Shown: positions 1 to 8,858, counted from the first letter of the stretch. The stretch is 64,000 nucleotides of DNA from Oscillospiraceae bacterium (GCA_022835495.1 BQOK01000001.1:3472001-3536000); one strand, 5' to 3'. The notes: generated from the letters alone by a model not told the origin. Program-made: numbers and translations.

Positions 1-27
1 GCTCACGGCGGTATGCTTGATTGCCAT
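1..27 (-). CDS. Start of a gene cut by the left window edge
   Basis: Only nine codons are visible, reading MAIKHTAVS from an ATG whose first base is at 27. A GGAGG ribosome site lies about nine bases upstream, and the gene begins 17 bases after the stop of the oxidoreductase at 45-1121, so it is the next member of the same minus-strand sugar operon. Nine residues do not identify a family; a sugar-phosphate epimerase/isomerase or another dehydrogenase would fit the context, but that is inference only. Confidence 0.7.
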
Positions 28-44
28 GTTTTCTTTCCTCCCTG

Positions 45-1121
45 TCAGTCCAGGTGGACCGGCTGTCCGCTGGCGATGGATTCATAGCAGCGCACCATGG
101 CCTCCACGGTCCGGCGGTGCCATTGCAGATTGATCTTGGGCTGGCGGCGGTGCAGGATGCAGTCACAGAATTCGTCCATCATGCCCACCCACTCGTCAAA
201 ATAGGTGTACTGGATGGTATAGCGGTCGTTGGGGCCGCCGCAGAAGTAGACGTTGGGGCCAAAGCAGTCGGCCTGGATGACCCCCTTGGTGCCCACAATG
301 GAATAATTCACCTCCATGCGTTTGGGAAAGCGCTCCCACCCGGGGCCCGGTCGTTCCAGCTTTTCTTCCAGCCGGCTCCAGCTGGGGTCCAAAAGGAATC
401 TGCAGCCGTTTTTCATGCGGCCGGTCACATAGAGCAGGTCCTCCTCGGGGATATCGCGGATGTTTTCGGCCGCGTCGGCAAACACATAATCGTAATCGCT
501 GCCGGTGATCCAGCGCAGCATATCGAAGATGTGGGGATGGTCGCTCAGCGCACCGCCGCGGCAGCGCGCATCGCCGGGCCTCAGCGGCACCCGCCTGCCA
601 TAGGATTTTTCCGGCACACCCTGCCAGGGGAACGCCCACACCGGCGAGAGGGTGATGTTGGTGGCGTTAAAGGACACCAGCTCCCCGATCGCCCCGCTCT
701 GCGCCAGCTCCAGCGCCCGCCGGGCGGTGGGGTTGTAATGCATTTCCAGCTCCACCTGGCACAGGACCCCCGCCTTTTCCACCAGTTCGATCATGCGGTC
801 GTACTCGGCCAGGTCAAAGGTGGGTACCTTCATGGACAGCATATCCTTGCCGTATTTACAGCAAAGGGCCATGTCCTCGAAATGGCGGCTGTTTTCGCTG
901 GCCACCACCACCCCCTCGATCTCCGGGTGGGCGCGCAGCATCTCTTCCGTGCTTTCATACACCGGCACACCGTAGCCCAGGGTCTTAAAATGGTCCGCAA
1001 TGGCCCGGTCCGCGCAGCTCACCGCCACCCAGTTGAGCTTTGCGTTGTCGTGCAGGGTTTGGTAATATTTGCGCACATGCGCGTGGGTGAGCGAGCAGAT
1101 CGCCATGTTTACCTGCCTCAT
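45..1121 (-). CDS. Gfo/Idh/MocA-family NAD(P)-dependent oxidoreductase
   Basis: A 358-residue protein with the two-part architecture of the family: an N-terminal Rossmann-like half (opening MRQVNMAICS) and a C-terminal alpha/beta half with the typical AQSGAIGELVSF turn near residues 160-170. The usual EKP lysine motif appears as MKVP, so the catalytic lysine is kept but the glutamate is not. These enzymes oxidise or reduce sugar or inositol ring carbons in the cytoplasm. The ATG at 1121 is chosen because a GGAGGT lies seven bases upstream; a GTG nine bases earlier sits directly on that site. It follows the C-domain-only protein at 1127-1906 by five bases and is part of the sugar ABC operon. 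The substrate cannot be read from sequence. Confidence 0.88.
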   Translation of the reverse strand: MRQVNMAICSLTHAHVRKYYQTLHDNAKLNWVAVSCADRAIADHFKTLGYGVPVYESTEEMLRAHPEIEGVVVASENSRHFEDMALCCKYGKDMLSMKVPTFDLAEYDRMIELVEKAGVLCQVELEMHYNPTARRALELAQSGAIGELVSFNATNITLSPVWAFPWQGVPEKSYGRRVPLRPGDARCRGGALSDHPHIFDMLRWITGSDYDYVFADAAENIRDIPEEDLLYVTGRMKNGCRFLLDPSWSRLEEKLERPGPGWERFPKRMEVNYSIVGTKGVIQADCFGPNVYFCGGPNDRYTIQYTYFDEWVGMMDEFCDCILHRRQPKINLQWHRRTVEAMVRCYESIASGQPVHLD

Positions 1122-1126
1122 CTCTG

Positions 1127-1906
1127 TCACACCTCCACCTTGGTATACGCTGTGGTTTTGCCCGAGCGCACGGTGGCCTGCCACACCGCCTGAAGGTGAT
1201 CGGCCGCCGCCCGCAGCGCTGCGGCTTCTTCCGGCTCCTGCAGCACGCCCAGAATAAACCGGATGCAGTCGGCCTGCGTGTTTTCCAGGCCGTACAGCTC
1301 CGCGTCCAGGTCCGCGTAGGTCACGGTCTCGCCGCCCCGCAGCACATACACAGGGTATTGCTGGGTCTGGGTATCCACCGCCACGTCCGAGGCCACGCCC
1401 TCCCGGCCGATGACCTCGTGCAGCAGCACCGGCTGGCTGCCGGCCGGCGAAAAGCCCAGCTCCAGGCTTACCCGCACCCCGCCCCCGGTGCAAAAAATAC
1501 AGTTGACGTAATCCGCGCCCGAAAAATCCGCGAACACCCGCTCGACCCTCTGGCCGGTAAGCCATTCGGCCAGGTCGGCCTCAAAGCTCACCAGGTCCTG
1601 CAGGCTGCGGCCAAATTCGTCCCTTGGCACGATGTGGTGAATGCGCACTGCAAGCGGCCTGCCGATGAACCCCTGTTCCACAATGCCGCGCAGTTCGGCA
1701 TAGCGCCGCTTGGCGCGCCAGTGTAAAAGCGGCAGCCCGGCGCCGCTCTGTGCCGGCGGCAGAGAAAAATCGTAATAAAAGCGGCAGGCGCCCGCCGCAT
1801 GTTCCACCCGTACCGCACCGTTTTCCAGGGTCACCTGCAAGGGGCCGGCGGCCGTATATTTGCCGGCCAGTTCCTTGAGATACGGGGCGAAAGGCTGTTC
1901 CTCCAT
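1127..1906 (-). CDS. Gfo/Idh/MocA C-terminal-domain-like protein without the Rossmann half
   Basis: A 259-residue protein whose middle part (about residues 65-200) resembles the C-terminal substrate domain of Gfo/Idh/MocA enzymes: an ELRGIVEQGFIGRP turn, a DLAEWLTG helix and later sheet strands. No glycine-rich nucleotide-binding loop is present; the first 60 residues are a short acidic and beta-rich segment. It lies five bases upstream of a full-length family member (45-1121), so the two are probably translated together. It may be a partner or substrate-binding subunit, or a divergent enzyme that has lost NAD binding. The start ATG has an AAGGAGGAAC-type site just upstream. The family call is moderately secure and the role is unknown. 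Confidence 0.65.
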   Translation of the reverse strand: MEEQPFAPYLKELAGKYTAAGPLQVTLENGAVRVEHAAGACRFYYDFSLPPAQSGAGLPLLHWRAKRRYAELRGIVEQGFIGRPLAVRIHHIVPRDEFGRSLQDLVSFEADLAEWLTGQRVERVFADFSGADYVNCIFCTGGGVRVSLELGFSPAGSQPVLLHEVIGREGVASDVAVDTQTQQYPVYVLRGGETVTYADLDAELYGLENTQADCIRFILGVLQEPEEAAALRAAADHLQAVWQATVRSGKTTAYTKVEV

Positions 1907-1929
1907 GAGCTTGTTCCTCCTTGTTTTTG

Positions 1930-2685
1930 TTACAGCATCTTGATGCGGGGGCTGTACTTTTTAAGGTACTCCCGGTTTGCCTCGTCGCCGCCGGGCACGT
2001 TGGCGCTGTGCCAGAAGGGGGGCTGCACGCCCCGGGCCAGGCATTCCTTGGCGCACTCGATCTCCAGGCGGTGTGCAATATAAAAATCCACAATGTTGGA
2101 GATAGGCGCAATGGGCGTGTCGAATCCGGGCAGCTCCACCACCGTGTCCCCCAGGGGGTTGTAATCGTCGATGCACACGTCGGCCAGTTCATTCAGGTTT
2201 TTACCCGACGAGTGGCGCAGCGGGTAATCGGCGGGCAGCCCCTTCTGCCATGCGGCGGACGAGATCGCCACGATCGCCGCGCCCCGCTCTTTGGCGGACA
2301 GCGCCGCGTCGATGGTGGCGGCGTTGGTGCCGATATTGTGATACAGCAGCAGCACTTCGCCCGGTTGGATGTCGTAATAGCTCATGATGGCCCGGCCATA
2401 ATTTTCGCACCGTTCCAGCGCCAGATATTTTTGGGCCTGGTTGAAGACCGAAAGCCCCGTTTCCATGCAGGGATCAATGTTGCACAGCCCGCCGGCCCGG
2501 AAAAACATCTCCCCCACCGGCAGGGTGGTATGCCCGCCGCCGCCGTACACATGGATGAGCTGGTCCTTTTGAATGGCGTCCGCCATCAGGCGGGCGGCGG
2601 CCTGAAGGTTTGCATACTGCTCGGTCTCCACCCGCTCCAGAAGTTCAAACACCTTGGGCAGATACCCATTGGAATGATCGGTCAT
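1930..2685 (-). CDS. SIS-domain sugar-phosphate-binding protein (UPF0309-like)
   Basis: A 251-residue protein with one SIS (sugar isomerase) fold. It has an early helix, the loop HVYGGGGHTTLPVGEMFFRAGG around residues 45-66 and a second loop around LLLYHNIGTNAATIDAA, both typical of phosphosugar-binding SIS proteins of the UPF0309 type. Such proteins bind or isomerise phosphosugars in the cytoplasm. It sits 21 bases after the permease at 2707-3555 and 23 bases before the C-domain-only Gfo-like gene, so it probably processes the imported sugar. An AGGAAG ribosome site precedes the ATG. The substrate is not determinable. Confidence 0.8.
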   Translation of the reverse strand: MTDHSNGYLPKVFELLERVETEQYANLQAAARLMADAIQKDQLIHVYGGGGHTTLPVGEMFFRAGGLCNIDPCMETGLSVFNQAQKYLALERCENYGRAIMSYYDIQPGEVLLLYHNIGTNAATIDAALSAKERGAAIVAISSAAWQKGLPADYPLRHSSGKNLNELADVCIDDYNPLGDTVVELPGFDTPIAPISNIVDFYIAHRLEIECAKECLARGVQPPFWHSANVPGGDEANREYLKKYSPRIKML

Positions 2686-2706
2686 GATAAAACGCTTCCT
2701 TTCCTG

Positions 2707-3555
2707 TTACTTAATACCGGACATTGCCAGGCTTTCGATGAATTTTTTCTGTGCACAGAAGAACACGATGAGCAGCGGCAGGGTGCTGATGACCGAGGCC
2801 GCCATCACGTAGTTCCAGGTAGTGCCCACCTCGTTGCTGAACAGCGACAGGGCCAGGGTCGAAGTGTATTTCTCGCTGCTGTTCAGGTAGATCAGAGGTA
2901 AAAAATAATCGTTCCAGGCATTGAAAAAGGTGTAGATCACCAGCGACGCAATGGTGGACGAGGCCATGGGCAGCACAATCCGCCCAAAGATGCGGGGCTG
3001 GGCGCAGCCGTCGATCTTGGCGGCCTCGATCAGTTCATCCGGCACGGTGATGAAGTACTGGCGCATCATAAAAATGCCGAACGCGCCGCCCATGCCAAAG
3101 ATCTGCGGCACAATAAGGGCAAAGTGGCTGTCGGTCAGGTGGAAACGGGCCAGCCCCAAAAAGGTGGGCACCGTGAGCACTTCCACCGGCAGCATCATGG
3201 CGCTGAGGAACAAAAGGAAAAAGAAATTCCGCCCCGGAAACCGGATCTTGGCAAGGCCATAAGCCGCCAGCGCCGCCACCGCCACTGTGCCGACGGTGGT
3301 GAGGCTTGCCACCTTGAAGCTGTTCCAAAGATAGGTGCCAAAGTGCGAGCGGGTAAACAGATCGGTGTAGTTGGCCCACTTTACCGGGTCCGGCCACCAC
3401 TGGGGGGGCGTGACAAAAATTTTGGACGGGGTCTTGAGCGAGGTGCACACCATCCAGTAATAGGGAAACAGCACCAACAGCGATACGATCGCCATGATAA
3501 CGTATTTGGTCACGTTTTCTTTCTGACGGGCGCTCATATGTTTTTTAGTCCTCAT
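2707..3555 (-). CDS. Carbohydrate ABC transporter permease, MalG/UgpE type
   Basis: A 282-residue integral membrane protein with about six transmembrane segments and the EAA loop (EAAKIDGCAQPRIFGRIVLP, about residues 180-200) that docks the ATPase in CUT1 importers. It ends with the usual short SLAMSGIK-type tail. Its ATG overlaps the end of the partner permease at 3545-4465 by 11 bases, indicating translational coupling. The operon contains no ATPase gene, so a shared MsmX-type ATPase encoded elsewhere is the likely energiser. It is the second of the two permeases of this importer. Confidence 0.93.
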   Translation of the reverse strand: MRTKKHMSARQKENVTKYVIMAIVSLLVLFPYYWMVCTSLKTPSKIFVTPPQWWPDPVKWANYTDLFTRSHFGTYLWNSFKVASLTTVGTVAVAALAAYGLAKIRFPGRNFFFLLFLSAMMLPVEVLTVPTFLGLARFHLTDSHFALIVPQIFGMGGAFGIFMMRQYFITVPDELIEAAKIDGCAQPRIFGRIVLPMASSTIASLVIYTFFNAWNDYFLPLIYLNSSEKYTSTLALSLFSNEVGTTWNYVMAASVISTLPLLIVFFCAQKKFIESLAMSGIK

Positions 3556-4465
3556 AATACACCCACTTCTTTCTTACGCTCCACTGGGCCAGGGTGAGCC
3601 CCATAATCACCAGGAACAGGATCACCGAGAGGGCCGAGCCGTAACCGAACTTGTTCATTTTAAAGGCCACCTGGTAGATGTAATACACCATCACATAGCT
3701 GGCTGTGCCGGGCCCGCCCTGGGTGAGCACGTTGATCTGGGCGAACACCTTGAGCGAGCCGATCATGGTAATGATGATAATGAGAAAAATTGTGGGTGAG
3801 ATCATGGGCAGAGTGATGCGGAAAAACTGCTGGCGCTTGCTGGCGCCGTCCAGGCTGGCGGCCTCGTAATACATTTGGGGCACCTCCTGCAGCGCGCCGA
3901 TAAAAATGATGGTATTCATGCCAAAGCCCTTGAGTAGGGTCACCAGCACCACAATGGGAATGACCAGCTTTGTGTTGTACAGCCAGTTGGTCCCCTCCAG
4001 CCCGAACATGTTCAGCACCATGTTGATAAACCCGCCGTCGCTCTGCAGCATGAACTGCCATACCAGTGCCCACGACACCACGTTGGTCACATAAGGCGTA
4101 AAAATGGCGGTGCGGAAGAACCCCACGCCCCGGATGTTTTTGTGAAGCAGCACCGCAAGCCCCAGGCAGAGCACCAGATTTGCCGGAATAAGCAGCGCGG
4201 TGAAATACAGGGTGTTTTTGACCGCCACCACAAACGTGGCATCCCTCGTGAACAGTTTGATGTAGTTATCCCATCCGCACCAGGCCATGCCCTTGATCAG
4301 GGAGTAATCGCAGAAGCTCAGGTAAACGGTGGCCGCCAGCGGCGCGATCACGAACACCGAAAAGCCGATGAGCATGGGTGCAATGAAACCAAAGCCGTAT
4401 TTGTGATCCCGGCGCCCCAGGGTATGCCTGTGCCGGTTTGCCGGGGGATGATTCGCCTTTTCCAT
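3545..4465 (-). CDS. Carbohydrate ABC transporter permease, MalF/UgpA type
   Basis: A 306-residue membrane protein with about six transmembrane helices and an EAA loop (YEAASLDGASKRQQFFRITLP) near residues 210-230. It pairs with the MalG-type permease it overlaps. The start at 4465 (MEKANHPP) is chosen because an AGGAGG site lies ten bases upstream; an earlier in-frame ATG has no such site. The N-terminus is a hydrophilic, histidine-rich cytoplasmic stretch before the first helix. Together with the binding protein at 4623-5954 it forms a sugar importer lacking its own ATPase. Confidence 0.92.
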   Translation of the reverse strand: MEKANHPPANRHRHTLGRRDHKYGFGFIAPMLIGFSVFVIAPLAATVYLSFCDYSLIKGMAWCGWDNYIKLFTRDATFVVAVKNTLYFTALLIPANLVLCLGLAVLLHKNIRGVGFFRTAIFTPYVTNVVSWALVWQFMLQSDGGFINMVLNMFGLEGTNWLYNTKLVIPIVVLVTLLKGFGMNTIIFIGALQEVPQMYYEAASLDGASKRQQFFRITLPMISPTIFLIIIITMIGSLKVFAQINVLTQGGPGTASYVMVYYIYQVAFKMNKFGYGSALSVILFLVIMGLTLAQWSVRKKWVYYED

Positions 4466-4518
4466 GGGGAGCCGGCCTCCTTTGCCGTTCATTTTTTTGC
4501 TTTTGCCTGAAAAAAGGG

Positions 4519-4566
4519 TGCAAAAGGGGGGCATAGCCGTCTTTTGGGAAAACGAACCATGCCCCC
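4519..4566 (-). terminator. Hairpin between the binding-protein and permease genes
   Basis: GGGGGCAT at 4527-4534 pairs with ATGCCCCC at 4559-4566 and the stem extends by two more pairs. On the minus strand it is followed by T-rich sequence (CCTTTTGCACCC then six Ts). Such a partial terminator or RNA-stabilising hairpin after a binding-protein gene is a common way to make more binding protein than permease. The call is from the visible inverted repeat only. Confidence 0.5.
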
Positions 4567-4622
4567 TCGGACTTCTGCGCGCCGGAAAACACCTTATTCA
4601 GTTGTCCCGCGGCAAACTCCTT

Positions 4623-5954
4623 TTACGGGGCGATGATGGCGTTGCACTGGGTTTCCATCTCGGCAGCCAGCTGCTGGGTGGTGTACTGGCCGGCGTACCA
4701 GGCGCTGAGCAGCTCCTTCACCTTCAGGTCGCACTCGTTGTAGCTGTCGCAGGTGGGGTACACCTGTGTGCTGCCGCTCATGGGATCCAGGATCGCCAGC
4801 TCCAGCGCCTTGGCCGAGGGCGCTTCGCCCTGATCCAGATATTTATCGCTGCCCAGCACCGAAACGCGTACCGGGCTGAAGCTGCCCATCAAAAAGTCAC
4901 TGGCCACCAGCTCTTTGGAAGTGATGTATTTGATGGCCTCGATCGCCGCCTCCTTGTGGGGCGCGCCCTTGGGCACCACGTAGGCAGCCACGCCCACGGC
5001 CACAGGGGCGTCCTTCACCCCGCCGCTGGGGTTCGGCAGGATGTCCCAGGCAAAGTCCACATCGCCCAGCGTGCCCTTTTGGGAAATGGTATTGCGGGAG
5101 AAGCCGATCTGCCCGGAGGCAAAATCCAGCGAGGAATCGGCGGTGGGGGTAAGCCCCTCCTCGATGCAGGCTTTATAAGAATCCAGCGCCGCCACCCCTT
5201 CGGGGGTGTTGATGGTGCATTTTGTCATGTCCGGGTCAAAGAAGGACGCGCCCTGCGCCCAGGTCCAGTCCAGCAGGATGTTCCAATCGTTGGGCGATTG
5301 GTAATTCCAGATGGAAAAGCCGTAGTTGCCCTTGCCCAGCGCCTTGATGGCACGGGAGTATTCGGTCAGCTTGTCGTAGGTCCACTCCCCCCGCTCGGCC
5401 AGGGCGAGCGGGTCCTCCAGGCCGGTTTTGGCCACAAGGTCCTTGTTGTAGAACCACACGCGGGGCGAGGAGGTAAAGGCCACTGCGTACACCTCGCCGT
5501 TCGCCCCCTCATAGGTGGCCTGCAAAGAACGCGACAGGTCCGCATAGTCGTATTCCGCGTCGTTTTTCACGGCGCTCACATCCTCCAGCAGGCCGTTGTT
5601 CATCATTTGGGGGATCATGGCTTCGCTCATCCATACCATGTCGTACGAGTCCCCCGCGGCGATCTGGGCGCTGGTCTTGGTCACGATGCTCTCCAGTTCC
5701 ACAAGGTTGATCTCCACGTTGATGCCGGTCTGCGCGGTAAATTCTTTAAACAGTTCATCGTAGCTGGCCTTGCGCTCATCGGAGCCCCAGATCACCATGC
5801 GCACGGTCTGCCCCGCAAGATCCCCGCTCCCGCCTGCCATGGAGGCGGGAGGGGTCGGGGGCGCGCCCGCCTCTCCGCCGGAAGCCGTGCCGCCGCAGCC
5901 CGCCAGCGAAAACGCCAGAGCTGCCGCCAAAATCAGTGCGAAAATGCGTTTCAT
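4623..5954 (-). CDS. Sugar-binding lipoprotein of a CUT1 ABC importer
   Basis: A 443-residue extracellular solute-binding protein (family 1). It has a lipoprotein signal peptide MKRIFALILAAALAFSLAGC with the lipobox LAGC, so Cys20 is the predicted lipid-anchored residue. A low-complexity linker follows, then the two-lobed binding fold (TVRMVIWGSDERKASYDELF at the start of lobe 1). It captures sugar at the outer face of the membrane and delivers it to the permeases at 2707-4465. An AGGAGG site lies nine bases before the ATG. The 264-base gap upstream holds an inverted repeat that may be a regulator site. The sugar specificity is unknown. Confidence 0.93.
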   Translation of the reverse strand: MKRIFALILAAALAFSLAGCGGTASGGEAGAPPTPPASMAGGSGDLAGQTVRMVIWGSDERKASYDELFKEFTAQTGINVEINLVELESIVTKTSAQIAAGDSYDMVWMSEAMIPQMMNNGLLEDVSAVKNDAEYDYADLSRSLQATYEGANGEVYAVAFTSSPRVWFYNKDLVAKTGLEDPLALAERGEWTYDKLTEYSRAIKALGKGNYGFSIWNYQSPNDWNILLDWTWAQGASFFDPDMTKCTINTPEGVAALDSYKACIEEGLTPTADSSLDFASGQIGFSRNTISQKGTLGDVDFAWDILPNPSGGVKDAPVAVGVAAYVVPKGAPHKEAAIEAIKYITSKELVASDFLMGSFSPVRVSVLGSDKYLDQGEAPSAKALELAILDPMSGSTQVYPTCDSYNECDLKVKELLSAWYAGQYTTQQLAAEMETQCNAIIAP

Positions 5955-6050
5955 GTGTGTTTCCTCCTTTTTGTAATAAAAATGTCAGCGTATTTATAAA
6001 GGGTTCGGCGCGCCGTTTGCCTGCACCCATCTGCCCGCCAAGCGCAAATA

Positions 6051-6076
6051 GCATAAAATGTATTCACTTTTTATGC
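6051..6076. promoter_or_regulatory. Inverted repeat upstream of the sugar-binding protein gene
   Basis: Perfect 8-bp arms GCATAAAA (6051-6058) and TTTTATGC (6069-6076) flank a 10-bp centre, 97 bases upstream of the binding-protein ATG. The surrounding 5955-6218 gap is AT-rich in its middle and holds no gene. A weak minus-strand promoter (TTGCAA, then a TAAAAA-like -10) overlaps the repeat. It is a candidate operator for the neighbouring response regulator or a carbohydrate repressor. Confidence 0.45.
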
Positions 6077-6218
6077 CGCTTATTGTGTTTTTTGCAATAT
6101 AAATGATACATGCACAGGCACAAAACGCACAATCCCATAAATTGATGAAAAGGTTCGCATTTCTTTTTCCGCCGCCGTTTTATCCGCGCTCTTCCGCCGC
6201 CGGCAGCGCGCCGCGCCT

Positions 6219-6962
6219 TCAGCCGTGGCTGTTTTTATATTGGGTGGGGGTGGTGCCCGTGTGCTTTTTAAAAGCGCTGATAAAGTGCTTTACGCTGTTG
6301 TAGCCGCAGATCTCGGCGATCTCGTAAATTTTAAATTCGCTCTGTGCCAGCAGTTTTTTGGCTTTTTCCATACGCATGCGCAGCACGTATTCGCTGTACT
6401 TTTGGCTGGTGGTGCTTCTGAAAAGCATCGAAAGGTAATTGGTGCTCAAATTCACCCGCGCCGCCACGGTGGCCAGGCTCAAATCTTCTCCCAAATGCCC
6501 GGCCACATACTCCTCCACCCGCCGGATCGCCAGATTCCCCGCGGCCGGGTCTGCGGCCGGGCCGGCGTTTTCCGGGGCGCCCTTGCGCTCGTCCAAAAGT
6601 TTTTCCAGCCGCGCCAGCAGCCCGGTGAACTGCTTCACGTTCAGCGGCTTTACCACATACTCGCACACCCCCAGTTGAATGGCGCTGCGGGCATATTCAA
6701 ATTCGGCGTAGCCGCTCAGAATGACCAGCGGCACATCGCTGCCCGCCTCGCGGATCTTGCGGGCCAGCTCCAGGCCGCTCATACCCCGCATCACGATGTC
6801 GGTGATCACAAGGTCCGGCGCCTCGGCCTGAAACAGATCCCAGGCCGCATAGGCGTCTGCGCATTGCCAGGCCACCTCAAATCCGCTGCCAAACCGGCTG
6901 ACCACACTGGCGATCCCGGTGCGGATGATCTTTTCGTCCTCTACGATCATAACGCGATACAT
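6219..6962 (-). CDS. Response regulator with AraC-type output domain (YesN-like)
   Basis: A 247-residue regulator. The receiver domain spans about residues 1-120, with the acidic pair in MIVEDEK, the phosphoacceptor aspartate in DLVITDIVMRG and a lysine in YVVKPLN. An AraC/XylS double helix-turn-helix follows at about 145-247 (NLSTNYLSMLFRS and IYEIAEICGYNSVKHFISAFKK). It acts with the kinase at 6988-8745, 25 bases upstream in the same direction, to control sugar uptake genes. The ATG at 6962 is preceded by AGGAG; a longer open frame upstream lacks a ribosome site. This domain order is that of YesN-type regulators. Confidence 0.93.
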   Translation of the reverse strand: MYRVMIVEDEKIIRTGIASVVSRFGSGFEVAWQCADAYAAWDLFQAEAPDLVITDIVMRGMSGLELARKIREAGSDVPLVILSGYAEFEYARSAIQLGVCEYVVKPLNVKQFTGLLARLEKLLDERKGAPENAGPAADPAAGNLAIRRVEEYVAGHLGEDLSLATVAARVNLSTNYLSMLFRSTTSQKYSEYVLRMRMEKAKKLLAQSEFKIYEIAEICGYNSVKHFISAFKKHTGTTPTQYKNSHG

Positions 6963-6987
6963 GGCGTTTCTCCTTTTCCGTTCATTT

Positions 6988-8745
6988 TCACCCTGCCCCG
7001 TGGGGGGCGCAGCCCAGCCGCAGAACAAAGCGCACCCCGTCGGTATAGCTGTCGTCCAGAAACACGCCGCACGCCTCGCCGTAAATCAGCCGCAGCCTGC
7101 GGTGCACGTTGGTGAGCCCGTAACCGTGGCCGCTGGCTTTCCAGGGGGCGTTGGGCGGCGTGCTCTCGGCCTTGCGCAGGTTCTCATTTACCCGCTGCCG
7201 CTCCTGCCCGGTCATGGGGCGGCCGTTGTTCTGAATCACCAGCACCAGCTGCCCGCTCCCCGCCAGCCGCGCGGTGAGCCAGATATCCAGCGGGCGGTGC
7301 GAAGCGGTGTCGAGCCCGTGGCGCATAATGTTTTCCACAAAGGGCTGCAAAAGCAGCTTGGGCACCGGCAGGCCCAGAACCTCTTCCGGCGCATTCACCC
7401 GCAAAGAGCGAAGGTCTTCAAAGCGCAGGGTCTGGATGTCGTAATAGGCCTGCAAAAAGCGCAGTTCCTCCGCAAGAGGTGCAAAATGCTGTTCGTTGCT
7501 CACGCAGTAGTGCATCATCTGCCCCAGATTGCTCACGGCCTCGCTGACCTCGTAGTTCTCGCAGTTGATGGCCATCATGTTGATGGTTTCCAGTGTATTG
7601 TATAAAAAATGCGGGTTGATCTGGCTTTGCAGCGCCGAGATCTGCGCTTCCTTGCTGGCCAGCGACTCCTCGTACACCTCGTTGATGAGCATTTCAATGC
7701 TCTCGGCCATGCTGTTGAACATGGCCTCCAGTTGGCCGATCTCGTCCCGGCTTTGTACCGTGGCGCGGGTGCTGAACCGTCCCTCGCCCACCTGGGCCAT
7801 TTTTTCCTTGAGCTCCAGGATCGGCCGGGTCAGCTTAACCGACGCCGCCACCGCAAACAGCCAGCTCAGCGCCAGCGCACACGCGATCACCGCCACTGCA
7901 AAGCTGAACAGGGCGCGGATATCCTCCTCCAGGCCGCTGGTCGCCACCCGCACCACGACCTTTAAATTGGTCGAAGCGGAGGTCATGAATCCCGAGAGGT
8001 ATTTTTCACCGCTGCCGCCGGGGGCGGGCCCGCCCCCGGGCAGCGGGTAGATGCGCTGGCCCACATCGTTGCAGATCGACAGCTCGCTGCCCTCCGGCAG
8101 GCTGACCTGCTGCAAAAGGCTGGGCACCGCGCTTTGTTCCAGCTCCACCTTGATATAGCCTGCGTGCCGCCCGGTAAGCGGGTCCTGCAGGCGGCGCACC
8201 AGCGCCAGGCTGCCGCCCCAGGGCAGGATAAAGGTCCGGTACTGGTCGCCGTCGCACACCTCCATCCATTTCCGTTCGCCGTGGGTCCACTTCAGCACGC
8301 TGCTGCTGGAATTCAATTGGTTTCCGTCCAGCAGATAAAGGTCCGTGGAGCGCACGGTGGGCTTTTCATACACGATGCTGGAGAGCGCGGCCGTGGCTTT
8401 GCTCTGCTCTTCAAAGGTCAGGTATTTTTGCTGTTCGGGGTCTGCGTGCGCCAGCAGCACCGTTTGCACGTCCCCGTCGTAGAGCGGCAGGATGGTCAGG
8501 TCCCGCAGCTCGGAAAAATACTGGTCCAGCGTGGTGTTCAGGTAGCCCACGGTCTGATCCACCCGCTGCTGCACCGTCTGCTCCATGTAGCGCACGATGC
8601 GCTGGCCCGCCACCAGCATGGCGATGGACAGTGGAATGGTAACCAGCAGGATGCTGCCCAGCGTCAGGCTGCCGATGTAGGAAAAGCGGGGCCTCAGCCA
8701 TCGCTTTCTTTTCCTCGTTTGCTGTATTTTTTCCTGTGCCTCCAT
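6988..8745 (-). CDS. Membrane sensor histidine kinase, YesM type
   Basis: A 585-residue kinase. A basic N-terminus is followed by a transmembrane helix (about residues 28-48), an extracellular Cache-like sensor region to about 275, a second helix, a HAMP segment (LTRPILELKEKMAQVGEGRF), the His_kinase motif QINPHFLYNTLETINM with its phosphorylated histidine, and a C-terminal ATPase domain (NIMRHGLD N-box; GHGYGLTNVHRRLRL G-box). It senses an extracellular cue, probably an oligosaccharide or a loaded binding protein, and phosphorylates the regulator at 6219-6962. The upstream yesL-like gene is divergent. Confidence 0.93.
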   Translation of the reverse strand: MEAQEKIQQTRKRKRWLRPRFSYIGSLTLGSILLVTIPLSIAMLVAGQRIVRYMEQTVQQRVDQTVGYLNTTLDQYFSELRDLTILPLYDGDVQTVLLAHADPEQQKYLTFEEQSKATAALSSIVYEKPTVRSTDLYLLDGNQLNSSSSVLKWTHGERKWMEVCDGDQYRTFILPWGGSLALVRRLQDPLTGRHAGYIKVELEQSAVPSLLQQVSLPEGSELSICNDVGQRIYPLPGGGPAPGGSGEKYLSGFMTSASTNLKVVVRVATSGLEEDIRALFSFAVAVIACALALSWLFAVAASVKLTRPILELKEKMAQVGEGRFSTRATVQSRDEIGQLEAMFNSMAESIEMLINEVYEESLASKEAQISALQSQINPHFLYNTLETINMMAINCENYEVSEAVSNLGQMMHYCVSNEQHFAPLAEELRFLQAYYDIQTLRFEDLRSLRVNAPEEVLGLPVPKLLLQPFVENIMRHGLDTASHRPLDIWLTARLAGSGQLVLVIQNNGRPMTGQERQRVNENLRKAESTPPNAPWKASGHGYGLTNVHRRLRLIYGEACGVFLDDSYTDGVRFVLRLGCAPHGAG

Positions 8746-8826
8746 GGGCTCGCCGCCTTTCCGGAGCCGCGCGGGGCCCCTTTAAAGAGTACAAAAAATA
8801 CAAAACAAAGAAAAGCCTCCCGTAAA

Positions 8827-8858
8827 ATATCGGTATTTTTGAGAAGATATCGGTATTT
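8827..8858. promoter_or_regulatory. Direct repeats ATATCGGTATTT, 20 bp apart (candidate regulator site)
   Basis: The 12-mer ATATCGGTATTT occurs at 8827-8838 and again at 8847-8858, exactly 20 bp (two helical turns) apart on the same face of the DNA. The pair lies in the divergent region between the kinase and the yesL-like gene, and its downstream copy ends 20 bp before the -10 of the latter. Paired direct repeats with this spacing are typical of AraC-type activators, so the YesN-like regulator encoded next door is the obvious candidate. Confidence 0.65.
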
